Below are positions 20,900-31,543 of a stretch of DNA of 49,634 bases, in pieces (the stretch's first letter is position 1; every line of letters begins with the position of its first letter). The stretch is from assembly GCF_000090795.2 (NCBI RefSeq), contig NW_003546300.1, positions 228,892-278,525 on the forward strand, given 5' to 3'. The translations under genes and the position numbers were made by a program. The notes beneath the pieces are model-generated. The model was not told where the DNA came from. It worked only from the letters and a program-made list of their open reading frames with translations, and searched no databases. The stretch comes from Amphimedon queenslandica. Lineage: Eukaryota; Porifera; Demospongiae; Haplosclerida; Niphatidae.

Positions 20900-23693
20900 T
20901 GACAGAGAAACATCAAGCTAAGCTGTTAGGTGAACAATGTGAATCAACTTCACGAATATTCCTGATATGATAAAATGAATTTGATTGTCGGAACATTAAG
21001 GGATAAAAAAAATTTGACACAAGAGGGAACAGGTCATTTACTGTTACAGAAAATAAAGATCATGATATTGCAACACCACATTTCGAGATCAAGGGTGAAA
21101 ATATTGCAAGGAACTTGAGTTTCTGATCAGATATACTATCCACAAAAACAGGTGATGTATTTATGGAGTGATAAACCTAGTAATTCATTTTTAAGTCGTG
21201 CATGAAGCCAATTCCTCCATAAAGAAGAGACAAAACAAAATCTACACCCAAGTTACCATAGTTTTGATCCAAAAGGGATGAAATAACAAGTATTGGACAA
21301 CATGCATATACACCATACCTGAACACCAATAATATTATTTAAAAATCTAGATCACTCATCTGCCCCAGAAAAGATATTGTTTGAAACATCTAGAGCTAAA
21401 TGATGAAACAATTCTCGTTTCGGATGTCCATTGTCAATAACATATTCACCAACAAATCCAATCTGTTAAAACATTAAACTATTAATGGAAAGAAACTTCA
21501 TGTTGCTTTGAGAAGTTGATAAGGATTGAATTTCTTTTTAACAGCTTGCCTCATAGCATTTACTAAGACAAAACCTCTATGCACATCAAGGAACATGGTT
21601 TCATCTGTATCAATTTGCTCTTCATTTAGAGCTGGTTCATTAAAGGCTGCTGTGTTTTCCTTTAATACTCTGTTCCATCACTGTTTGAACAACCTAGTTC
21701 AAGCTAAAAAATACTGAATAAAAAAGGGGTTTATTTGCTGGTGCCACATTGAATGATAGTAAAAACATTACATATAAATTGGAAATATTTCATGCTTTTA
21801 TTATCGTGACTGCTTTCATATTTCCATTATTATTTCTGTTTGATATTCATGTCATTGACCCTGATGCTTTCTTCTATGGTGATCAGGCTGTACTTGAAAG
21901 AGCCGAAGTCAAAAAAATGACAAATATCGAAAGGCATTTTAAGAGGGAAGGGCATTGTTTACATGATTGTGTTTCTGTGGATGGTATGTTGGGACAGCAG
22001 GCTTCTTGCTCCTTAAGCAATTAAGTGAATGGCAGGCTTACAAGTGGGAAAGGAACTATGGTACAATTATGAGTTCGGTGATAACTAGAATCACATTTCC
22101 ATCATAAGAGCATAAATGCTATGCCTGAGGCGTTCCTGTACAAAGTGGCAGTCAGTGAACATGATGGATGGTTCACCTCTATCACTTATAATGTCAAACT
22201 TAAACAAAATTAAGTATAATTTTGTACTTTCTCTATTGCACCTGTCTCTATTTCATTTTCTACAATATAGATATGCATGATGTATTGTACATCTAAGTAT
22301 GTCTTTTGTTAATAATAATAATAATTTCTGTATGCATTATGAAAGACATGTATCTCTTCTGTTAAAATTTACTGTTAATCATCAAATTGAAATGAGTTTA
22401 AGTAAAAATTGTCCAATCCATAATTTTAAGCAATAAACAGCCAATTTTACTTACTACAGCGTCCAAACAGTACTTAGAATGCTCAATTGAATCAAATTCC
22501 TTCTTGCTATAACAAGAATTACTTTAATGGTATCACTTACACATCATTTTTGATTCTCCTTCTTTACTCTTCAAAAAATTATTATAATTAAAATTACTAT
22601 GAAATACAACTAGGCATAGCAATGAAGGCACCCACTTTCTTCATATTCATCTGTAAGATCAATTTCTAATCTGTAAACAATAGAGTAAATCATTGTTTAA
22701 TAATTCAAATGTATAAATTTCATTCTTTCATCCACATGAAGGAAAGATGACTAGTCAGTTTACCCAAATTTGAAAACTCACCACACTTTGACCATTCCTT
22801 TTCAGGCTAAAATTAAAGTGACATTAAACAAAATTATTAGTTGACATACTCCACTAGCTAAATCAAATATGGCATACAACTCCAAATCCTGTTGCAATGG
22901 ACATATATATGTGCGCTTTGTAGTACTGACTTAGTCTTTAGTGCCAATGGAGACTACAAAGTAACAGGAGATAAGATCTCCATGTTACGTAAATTAGGAT
23001 GAATTCAAAGAATGAAATCCTCCTCCACGTCTTTGGGGTGGAAACTTGTCATACAATAAATCTCTAAATGCTTCAGCTCCTATCTCCATGTTAAAGAACT
23101 TAACTTCCTTTATGCCAAAACCCACTCGCAGTAGATCATTTTCTTCTATCTCTGTTGTAGGAATTCTTGTCTGCCAACGGTATGGCAAACAAACAAATCT
23201 GCTTCCAGAGACACTTGCTGAACTCTCCTAACTTAGCAGTAGCCTTGGACCTCATATAGATAGACAATACTTCATCTTATGCCATTCTCTTAGACAGAGT
23301 TTTAGATTTCAATGCTTGACTACAATTTAAGCATGGCAACAATCAGCTGCAGGATGGAATACAACTGAACGATATAGTTATATTCATCATGTAGCAACCA
23401 AACTATGAACTGTTTCTTTTCACTTTATTATAAAAGTAATAAAACCAATGATAACTTTTCTGATGGCAAGAAGGCCCTACACATAAACTCACTCAGTACA
23501 TTAATAAAGACAACTCTATTACATAACTCAGATTGCTATAAGGAACTGCTACATTCATAGCATATTACTTAGTAATCCACACATATATTTAAGACTTACC
23601 ATCACCTGAAGAGCTTCTCATCGAAATAGTGTCAAGAATATTCAAACCAGCAAGAATTTCAATGTCCTTAGTTGTCTTTGATTTAGACTCAGC
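20900..23693 (-). pseudogene. HECT-like E3 ligase (G2E3-like) gene or relic, scattered exons
   Basis: Exon-like blocks lie on the minus strand. Block 1 (23693-23600) reads DIEILAGLNILDTISMRSSS between a CAG acceptor and a G/GTAAGT donor. Block 2 (about 23222-22991) has PTTEIEENDLLRVGFGIKEV and FRDLLYDKFPPQRRGGGFH, like the GFG-x-K-x-V...FP-x-L-GGF segment found before the HECT domain in G2E3-like proteins. A further block near 22520-22460 ends at a GTAAGT-type donor. Block 3 (21462-21319) sits between TTTTAACAG and CAG/GTATGG and reads IGFVGEYVIDNGHPKRELFH, the start of a HECT N-lobe, with one in-frame TGA. A later block has FVLSLLYGGIGF. HECT domains transfer ubiquitin through a C-terminal Cys, and no such Cys is seen here. 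Exons are about 100-230 nt. The stop and gaps suggest decay. Confidence 0.5.
21749..22250 (+). pseudogene. 3' end of an RT-bearing retroelement ORF, nested in HECT-like locus
   Basis: The plus frame 21749-22024 ends with ERAEVKKMTNIERHFKREGH and SVDGMLGQQAS. A second frame continues KWERNYGTIMSSVITRITFP near 22040-22100. The order E-R-x-K-x-x-x-Y/H, V-DG-GKQA, KW-x-x-x-Y...R-x-FP/S-x-x-R is what follows the reverse transcriptase in a set of sponge and cnidarian retroelement proteins I remember. The RT itself is not here, so this is a 5'-truncated copy, as is usual for retroposition. It sits between HECT-like blocks on the opposite strand. Confidence 0.4.
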
Positions 23694-24209
23694 CTGTCAT
23701 CACCCTGTCAACAACATGTGGTCATGATGAGAGGCAGGGCTTATTAGGGCGTGGTTGTGCCCACACATGCAGGTTGATTATTTAAGATCAATTTTAAAAA
23801 ATAGATTGCAAAGTAAATTTTTAAAACTTGATTTTAAAAAAATTGGTATGTATTTTAAAAATCAATATAACAAAGAAATTGCAAAGAGTTGGTCTTACTT
23901 TTGTCACTCTTGGCATTCCATCATGCCCGAACGATGGCCACAGATTTACATATCTTCTCTTTTTATATGCAAATTAATAATATTAATAACCAGTAGTAAT
24001 TAATAACACTTAAATAATGAACAATATTGAGTTGTTACATTGTTACGTTACTCCCTCCTTTGAAGGTGATCGACCCAATCATTCATCTAATCTGCTTCAT
24101 TGACTAACTATGAGGGAAATCCCATCCTCGGCCTTAATTATATTGTCCAGCTGTCTCAGGTTGTTCTGCTTCAGTATTCTTTTGAGGAATGTCTTTATTA
24201 TGCTCTTGT
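23694..24209. other. AT-rich interval downstream of gypsy element A
   Basis: It contains several TTTTAAAA runs and two copies of ATTGCAAAG (about 23805 and 23877). A purine-rich tract on the minus strand (AAAGGAGGGAG near 24062-24052) lies just beyond the integrase end and could be the polypurine tract of the gypsy element. A matching 3' LTR could not be confirmed. Confidence 0.3.
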
Positions 24210-24371
24210 GCTTGGATGTCTTAATCCTGAATTCTTAACTGTCCCTCTTCTACTGGTTCTTTGTCAGGACAATTGATGACTTTATTGTCCCCTGGTTCTG
24301 ATGTACATGCAGCATTTGAAAAAGTTTCAGATCCCACATCCACTCCAGTTTTTAGTAGCCTCTCCACCAAG

Positions 24372-25470
24372 CTAAGTGTCTTTCCTTGATATAACCATTT
24401 GCCCCATACCAATACAATCCCACGAGCCATTTAGGGGTGACACCATAGACATGTGTACTTGGGTTGATCCGGTCTCTGGGAAATAAATGTGAACAACAGT
24501 TACACCTGTCTCTGTCTTATGAGTAATACGATATGGGCCATGCCATGGTTTCAAGACTTTACGCTGTTTCCCACTCTCTTTCTGTGGTAATTGAACCAAA
24601 GTCCATTCTCTAATCTTCAGTTTCTTATTAAATACTTTCTTACCATAGTTTTTCTTACCATGCTGTTGACTACCTTGAATATTCATAGCAGCTAATTTAC
24701 GAGCTGATGACAATGAAACAATCAACTTTTCTCTGTAGTCAGCTACATCACACTCAGAAATTAGATTTGAAAGTTGTAAGGCAGCTTCTGTTTGAGACCG
24801 TAGGTCCAGTCTGAACATCAAAAATGGTTTCTCTCTGATAGCTTCATGATGGGTGTTCTTATGTGCCTATAATACTTCATAAGTCCCATTGTGGTCCAAA
24901 CTTTACCTTTTTGTTCCTCAGCATCAATATGATCATTCTTTCTACTATCCTATTACATTTATGATGATAGGCTGTAGCATTTAACTTTTTGATCCCTAGC
25001 AAAGCGCAAATGTCCTTTCATCACATTAGCAAGCAGATTAGTCCCATGATCAGACAATAGAATTTCAGATATACCAAATAAAAGCAAAACCTCTTCACCT
25101 ACTAGTCTATCAATTCTAATTGCTTTCTCGTCTGGTGTTGGAAATACCAGTGGCCATTTCGTTTGGAAATCTTGGAAAACGATGATGTAGCGATTTTCAT
25201 TCTTGGTGACTGGCAATTCCATATTGACTCCAAATATCTGGAATGATCTTTGCCCAGGAATTAGCTGGAGTGGTGGTACTTGCCTGATACAAGATACTGA
25301 CACTACTGCAAAGTCTGGACAGTTCTATTACGTCTTGGTACAGTCGTGGCCACCACCAAGAACAACACACAGCTCCAAATAACTTGCTGCATGAGAAATG
25401 ACCAAAATAGACTCCTCCATCGTACTCTTGCAATATGGTACTCCATAATTGCTCTGATAAAGCCACTTGT
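24372..25470 (-). pseudogene. Gypsy A integrase (zinc-binding, core and C-terminal parts)
   Basis: The zinc-binding part (25466-25330) has GVYFGHFSCSKLF and WWWPRLYQDV, where relatives have GH-x-x-x-K and a Cys pair. The core (25303-24959) has NRYIIVFQDFQTKWPLVFP, then DEKAIRIDRLVGEE and LLSDHGTNLLANVM. The second catalytic Asp (SDHGTN) is present. The first, expected in G-x-D-x-x-x-LP-x-T, is Asn (GVNMELPVT), so the enzyme is dead. The C-terminal part (24821-24372) has KIREWTLVQLPQ, KPWHGPYRI and YFPETGSTQVHMSMVSP, the usual GPF/Y module. One frame break separates the core from the C-terminal part. Integrase inserts the cDNA copy. Confidence 0.9.
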
Positions 25471-25899
25471 TTTCTTTATCCTCCTTTCTCGACAAAATGG
25501 AGTACTTGATCAATTACTACTGGATCCTGAGACATCAACATAACCTGTGTAGCCTCCTGTTTGTTCTCCAGTAGTTCTTCCTTTTCTAGGCAAGCAATGA
25601 GAGTCCTTAACTTTAGATCTTTGTTCTGCTCAAGTCTCAGAGTCTGTAAAGATATGAATACCTTTTGGGTGTGTGCATGCATTAGGGCAACATGTGGGTT
25701 CTGGTTTGATCTACGTTTGCATTGGTGGTGTATGCAACTTTTGGGTGTGAGTATACATGTACATTAAGTCGCCAGGCTGATACTTCTTTTAAGATTTGGT
25801 CCAGTTCTTGTCCACACATTTGATGAATTGCAACTTCTTTAACCTCGGGTTGTGCAGAATTTCTTGACAAAGCATCGGCCGGTCCATGTTCTTCTCCTG

Positions 25900-27000
25900 G
25901 TCAAAACATGATCTGTACATTACTAATCCCACTTCTATAGACTTTTATCGACCAGTGTGCATGCCTGCCATTTGCTTCTGCATTACTTAATACAGATTTC
26001 ACTGCTGAATGATCACTAATAATGGTAACCTTGAGTCCATATAGATAAACCCGAAATGCAGAATAGCTGAAACAACTGCCAGTGTCTCTAAATCTGCAAC
26101 ACTGTAGTTTCGTTCACTAAGTGACAATGAGCGACTCGCGAATCCAACTGGGTGTGAAGTACAATATCCCTCTCTTCTTTGTGATAGCATCGCCCCTAAG
26201 GCATGTCCACGAACGTCCGCCTTCATGAAGTCCACTGCAAAATCAGGAAATGCTAGTACTGGTAGGTGATTGCTTTACCATCTCAAAAGCTCATTGACAC
26301 TCCTCAGTCCAATCGAATTTGACATTACGTGTTACAGCATGTAAGTAGACAGCAATCTTAACTAACTGGGATATAAATCCACAACAGGAGGTTGTTAATC
26401 CCAAAAACTGTTTTATTGTGGTAACTGAATTTGGCTTGGGAAACCTGACGACAGCCAAAACCTGCCTAGAATTAGGCTTAAGGCTATCAGCTGTAATCAA
26501 GTGACCGAGAAAATCAATTGTTTCCTGAAGAAAATGGCATTAACTAGATTTAAGTTTTAAACTAAACTCCGCTAAGAACATAAGCATGTTTTGAAAAGGT
26601 CCTCCAGGGTCTCCAACACAATAACATGGCTGATATAGACAGGTGTTAAGTCTCTCCCATTGTCAGTCTTTAGTCCCGCTTGAACCTTTTCAATTAGTCA
26701 CTGGAACACAGCTGTGACATTGGTAAGGCCAAATGGCATTACTCAAAACTCAAACAATCCACAAAAGGGTTTCTCCCCTTGATGACTTATCAACTCGTAT
26801 CTGCAAGTATCAAGCAGCTAGATCCAAATTAGAAAAGTAACGAGCCTTTCTTAGTTCATCCAACAAATCATTGTGTATGGGGGCAACTGGTCTGACTTGG
26901 TAATGGAATGATTTCCATGATAGTCGACACAACTGAAGAGTTCCACCCGTCTTCTTTACTAGTACCATGTTTCAACCAATTAGGCTTCCAGTACACCTCA
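25900..27000 (-). pseudogene. Gypsy A reverse transcriptase and RNase H
   Basis: RT motif A is intact (FSNLDLAACYLQIRV, about 26855-26810). Motif B reads VMPFGLTNVTAVFQ (about 26740-26700). Motif C should be YxDD but reads VYISHVIVLETLEDL (about 26645-26600), so both catalytic Asp residues are gone. The thumb region (26500-26291) has LKPNSRQVLAVVRFPKPNSV, KQFLGLT and FDWTEECQ. RNase H (26235-25999) has ADVRGHALGAMLSQ, HPVGFASRSLS and NYSVADLETLAVV. Two or more frameshifts and stops lie between the blocks. The protease upstream is not clearly recognisable. Confidence 0.9.
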
Positions 27001-27453
27001 GCCATGACGTGCTTGTCAGATTTTGGTGGCAGCTAGATTAAGTCAACTTGTCTCACTCTTATAGCAGGGACAACAGGCCAGTTTTCTCGTGTCTTGCTTC
27101 ACTTGTGGGTGATACTTGATGATGCCCAACTGGCGATAAACACCTTCAGACTGCATAAGAGGTTCCGTAGCATCCATCTTGATATAACGCCTTGCTATAC
27201 ATAAACTGGTTCCAGAAGTCGGCTCATCAATGCTCACTGAATATGCATCAAATGATTCCTCACTATCCTCAGGATCATGTATTATTTTGATATTATTTCT
27301 GATCCAGCTGCCATTGGTTATCTATTGAATGCACATTCAAACCACATATGGAGGTTGTTTGGCTGAATGAGCATTGAAGCCAATGCGCATTATCTGTGGA
27401 CTGAGTGGAACCAGTTTCAAACCGCATTAGATGTGATAGTGCAGAAAGGCCTC

Positions 27454-27998
27454 TACCGTAGGTCTCGATATATTCGCGGCTGCAATGCTTCGTGGTCATG
27501 AAAAATTGAATTAAAAACCATGGAAACTGTTAGAGCATTGCTATGACAATTAAGACCACGTGTTTAGTGTTCAGCTATTCATCTGTTCTTTAGCAACTAT
27601 AGTAGAGCCATTCAGCAATAGTGAGTCCTTCTCTATGTGTTAACTTCTTGTATGGACCGCTGCCTCAGAGCTCTTTCAGCCTCTTTCCTGCAAATTGTTG
27701 CTAGTCTGCGTGCTGGTGATAATAAACCATGCCCAAGTCAATAAATACTAACTAGATTGGGTGGAGAGTCCCAAAATACGGCAAGGCACTAGTTCTGAAA
27801 AGAACCAGTAAAGCGCTTCAGAGAGCCCAAGGCTCAGTGACACAAGAAGAACAACAGCTCAAGAACACTGCGGCAAGGTGCTTTTCTTCACTATCACGCC
27901 GTTTTCAATTAAATAACACCTCGATTTCTATGGTTTTTAATTGAAATTTTTTATGACCGCAAATAATTGCAGCCGCAAATATATCCCGACCTACAGTA
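27454..27998. mobile_element. Tc/mariner-like MITE inserted in gypsy A
   Basis: A 545-bp element starts TACCGTAGGTCTCGATATAT and ends with the complementary ATATATCCCGACCTACAGTA. Inner inverted-repeat blocks are GCGGCTGCAAT/ATTGCAGCCGC and AATTGAATTAAAAACCATGG/CTATGGTTTTTAATTGAAAT. The arms are about 75 bp. Bounding TA dinucleotides fit a Tc/mariner-type TA target. It has no transposase. It interrupts the gypsy internal region, so it is younger than that insertion. Confidence 0.85.
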
Positions 27999-28399
27999 AA
28001 TAGTGGTCTTCCATAAATAATATGTCCATCTCTATCTTCATGTCCAACCGAAATGTTTATGATTGTAATTATGTGGTGTTTTATAGAGAGGTTTGATGTC
28101 TCATTTTACACAGTGGCTAATGGCTCAGCTCCCATTATGGTGACTTTAGTGGCTGTCTCACCAATCACTACTTAAACTCTCCTGGAGTATTCCCTTGTCT
28201 TCAATACGTACCTGCTGTATTTTGCTTGGTTCAGAGTCGATGTCTGATAACAAGTAAGCTAAGGGTATCCAAGACATCAGTCAGTGGTCTACTCACTACT
28301 ATCCTTGTGATCGTTTTCTTTGTGTGAGAAACTCCACTTGGCTCTCTCGAAGCGGCTTGGGGCAGTAAAAGACAAGTGTCCCCCTTGCCCACTGTTCCA

Positions 28400-29214
28400 A
28401 AATTTCTTCTTTCCCTCTTGTGGTGTTGCAGGACTATTCTCCGGCTTAGGATGTACTCCACTATTGTGTACAGGAGTATGCTTTCTCGGTACCTTCTGTG
28501 AAGATGGTGGCTACTGCTTCCTCCTGTGTAGCTCTGCCAGTCTCTTTTCTTTGTTCTTTGAAGCGATACATAGAGCTTGATAGTCGAGTGCACCAGACAC
28601 TGCTGGTGCCTTCATCAACTCATAATATAATCTTTCCTGTGTTTGGGCATAAAGTAATGCATCCCTTGTCTCTGAGAGCATAACATCCATGCCATAGGCC
28701 TTCCTAAAGGCTGTCTCAACTCTACAAATAAAATCACTAAGTTTATCTTTATCCTCTTGTGTGGCGTGACGGAAGTCCCCTGCAGCAAAAGCTTTACTTT
28801 CTGGGTGTAACCTGCTTTGTAGGGTTTTCATGCTCTTCTCCACTCCATCTGTGTTCATCAGATTCCACTCTAGTTTTGCCAGTCCTTTTATTAGTCTAGC
28901 TAGTTACGTAAATGTCTCCTTTTCTGTCCACCCATTCCAGTCTACTGCCTGTCTAAAAGAAGGAAGCCTGTCATTCAATGTGATCTCTCGGTCCTCTCCA
29001 CTAAACATCTCAATAGGTGACTTTCCATTGCTCAGTGAGATAGCTTTCTCCCATCCTGTGATCCGTGAGACTACGTGGGCATCGATACAGAGGCTACTGG
29101 TGCTGTCCTTGTCATTACATGCAGCATTCCTTCTATGTCTCTGAATCTGTCCTGTACGATGCACAATTTCTCTTTATTAGATAAGGCTGCATTGATTGGA
29201 TTCATTGTTTCCAT
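28400..29214 (-). pseudogene. Gypsy A gag
   Basis: The start codon chosen (29214) lies 9 nt after the primer-site-like sequence and gives METMNPINAALSNKEKLC. After a frameshift come LPSFRQAVDWNGWTEKETF (about 28970-28915) and then the frame 28858-28511 with LQSRLHPESKAFAAGDFRH, DKLSDFICRVETAFRKAYG and KAPAVSGALDYQAL. This is the capsid-like gag of sponge and cnidarian gypsy elements. A zinc knuckle follows near 28420-28385, but its first two Cys positions read Phe and Ser (FWNSGQGGHLSF), so it is no longer a CCHC finger. Gag would form the particle and bind RNA. Confidence 0.8.
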
Positions 29215-29222
29215 CGCCGCCC

Positions 29223-29412
29223 GCACCATAAAATGTTGCGCATGACAAATAGTTATTATAAGAGCATGTGTTGTTACTTGCTAGCTGTTCTCACGTCGGC
29301 CATTAGTCTCTCTTAAACAACCGAGGTGCAAATATGATGATAAACACGAATTAACTGGTGAGAACAGCTCTAGTGAGTTTCAACCAGCTGAGAGATTAAC
29401 CACCGTTTGTCA
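29223..29412 (-). repeat. Possible 5' LTR end and primer-binding site of gypsy A
   Basis: On the minus strand a segment starting TGACAAACGG (29412) and ending GCGCAACA (29234) has the TG...CA form. TGGTGC (29228-29223) follows 5 nt later, as a primer-binding site would. No matching 3' LTR was seen beyond the integrase, so this remains tentative. Confidence 0.25.
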
Positions 29413-30686
29413 GAGACTGCTATTTTGTGTCGGACCTCTTGGCGCCTAGGTATAAATGTCACTGAGTAGTAGCGTCATTCGAGTCTAAAATGCATTGCCA
29501 TAATGGGTATTATGTTACTAAGGAGACTCATTTTACCACTTTTCACACTTGCATGTTCATTATGGGCTGGGTTGCATGTTCTGTTCAGTGGCCCTTAGTG
29601 CTGATGCCGCACTTTTTCATAAACTGTGGTCACTGAGGTGTAAAAAGAGTTGAGTACCTGGCTGGTACAGTTTTGTATTTCTCTCTTGTGGTTGGCCTTT
29701 GTGATTGCAATTTATTTGTATGTCTATGCATTGTAACCAGCCTGTCTAATTGATAAAGCCATGTACAAAAGTACATAGCCCATGCAGACAATCAGTTATG
29801 TTTAGCTACAATAAATATTATTTCAGCATGTACTTCTTTCGTGATAATGATTTTTAAAAGCTTTTTTCCTCAGTCATCCTTATTGTTAGCTCATGCAGTT
29901 TATCTTCCTAGTGAATCATGTCTCTTAGAAACTCTTCACATAGCGGAAAAGCTTAGTTTTATCTGTTGTAATTTCTGCAGGTAGACAACAATATAAAGAC
30001 ACTAATACATACGTGTTACTTATAGACTTGTGACCAAAACTTAATAGTACATGTAGGTGTACTTTATGGACTAAACAACTAGAATTTTGCTACCTTATGC
30101 TCATAAGACCAGACATTTATGTAACAGTAATACAGTGATAACGTATAGCTTTGTGTGTATCATGTATGTATAATGTTCAGTTATTGCATGTACTCATTTC
30201 TGGATTATTTTGGCATAACCATTCAGTTGAACAAGAACCATCTTTTGTGTTGGATAATACTCCTCACTCCTGTCTCAGGTGAGTTGTGCTACATTACTCC
30301 CCTATATCTTCCCTGGCAAGAGTTTTCTGTTGAACTCATTTGGATAGCTCTGCTTTACCTTCTGGTAGCTAGAGGTATGTGCATGCATGTTACATAACCA
30401 AATATATATTTTGGTGATGGAGTAAGAGAGGGACTTTTATTATAAAAAGACTGGGTATTTCTTGCTTGAATGTTATTAATCCCTTTTACACAGGACTACT
30501 GGCTCTCTTTAGAGGACTATCTTATTTCATTCTTAATTTTGTCTCTGCTGAGCTGTGCAAAGTAGGAGTAAGTGAATATCAATATATGGCTGTACCTATT
30601 ATTGCAGATGGTGTAATAATCTCTGTCTCAGTGGCCCACACATAATTTCTATACATTTTGGACTTATTTATGTAATCAAATATGGT
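29413..30686. other. No recognisable gene
   Basis: Non-coding or unrecognised sequence between gypsy A and the Helitron. A plus frame (30155-30397) is hydrophobic with no family resemblance. The Helitron 3' end should lie here, since the element is on the minus strand, but I could not place a hairpin plus CTRR terminus with confidence. Confidence 0.4.
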
Positions 30687-30975
30687 TTAATATCTGGTTC
30701 TATTTAGTGTACTATCAAACAATTCTTTTTCAAATTTTGGCATATTACTAACATATGCTTTACATAATTCATAATGCTGAGAAATTGACTCAGTAATGAG
30801 ATATGAAATGGCATAAAATAAACAGTTCTCATCACCAGGGACACTATTTGGAACTCTTTCATCTGACAATGGTCTTGTTGCACTACCAGGTATGAGTCTA
30901 GCAGCTGTTAAAATTTGAGACTTAAATTCTCGCACCACCGTCTTTGAAATTATTTGTTACCAGGGTATTAAAACA
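30687..30975 (-). pseudogene. OTU-like cysteine protease domain of the Helitron
   Basis: The minus frame has RVPNSVPGDENCLFYAISYL and then ESISQHYELCKAYVSN. In OTU proteases the catalytic Cys sits in DGNCLFRA. Here the motif is DENCLFYA: the Cys is kept and the Gly is replaced. The preceding words EEPPNPDVLIPW and TAARLIPGS match what precedes the OTU domain in animal Helitron proteins. The catalytic His near the C-terminus of the domain is not present, because the frame ends at 30690. OTU domains cleave ubiquitin chains. In Helitrons their role is unknown. Confidence 0.7.
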
Positions 30976-30977
30976 TC

Positions 30978-31113
30978 CGGATTGGGAGGCTCTTCATAAG
31001 TAAAGATGACAACATCATCTTTTGGTTTACTTGTATTTAATTTAACGGATTGGGAGGCTCTTTGTAAGCAAAGATGACAACATCATCTTTTGGTTTACTT
31101 GTATTTAATTTAA
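30978..31113 (-). repeat. 68-bp tandem duplication inside the Helitron
   Basis: Two units, 30978-31045 and 31046-31113, start CGGATTGGGAGGCTCTT and end TTGTATTTAATTTAA, with only a few differences in CATAAGTA/TGTAAGCA. On the minus strand each encodes KPKDDVVIF and EPPNP. As 68 is not a multiple of three, the duplication itself shifts the frame between the helicase linker and the OTU domain. Confidence 0.9.
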
Positions 31114-31543
31114 TGCTTAACGATGTCAAAGATACAATCAGACTACTACTACAATTGTCATTTTTACAATACTCTTGGTTTTATCATGTTTTGGTTTACA
31201 TTTAATGTTTCAGAATTTCGATGATATAATCAGACTACTACAACTATCATCATTTTCGACATTAAATTTGGTTGTTAGATCTTTTAAATTAATTGAAACA
31301 ATTAATTTATCCTCTTTTTGAGCGAGGCAATACCAAAGAAGTACTACTGTCTAGATCAACTTTTCTTTTTTCGGACAAGGCTTACATCATCAGATACTTC
31401 ACTCTTTTTGGGGCAATTAGACTTTGGTAAATCAGTATTCTTACGTTTATTGCTACTAACAGTGCTGTTACTGGTATTTTGTGCATCACTTACAGACACC
31501 TTAGCATTCTTACTACAAGGTTCACCGTCATCAATTATACCAG

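Larger units (their letters stand above)
24210..29240 (-). mobile_element. Ty3/gypsy LTR retrotransposon A, decayed internal region
   Basis: On the minus strand the order is gag (29214-28400), RT (27000-26290), RNase H (26235-25900) and integrase (25470-24370), the standard Ty3/gypsy order. A Tc-like MITE at 27454-27998 is inserted between gag and RT. A TGGTGC tRNA-primer-like site lies at 29228-29223, just before gag. Many frameshifts and stops, plus three lost catalytic or zinc-binding sites, show it is old. Confidence 0.85.

Noticed and set aside
23700-24065. 3' LTR of gypsy A
   Set aside because: Did not match the candidate 5' LTR at 29234-29412; only a purine-rich tract is suggestive.
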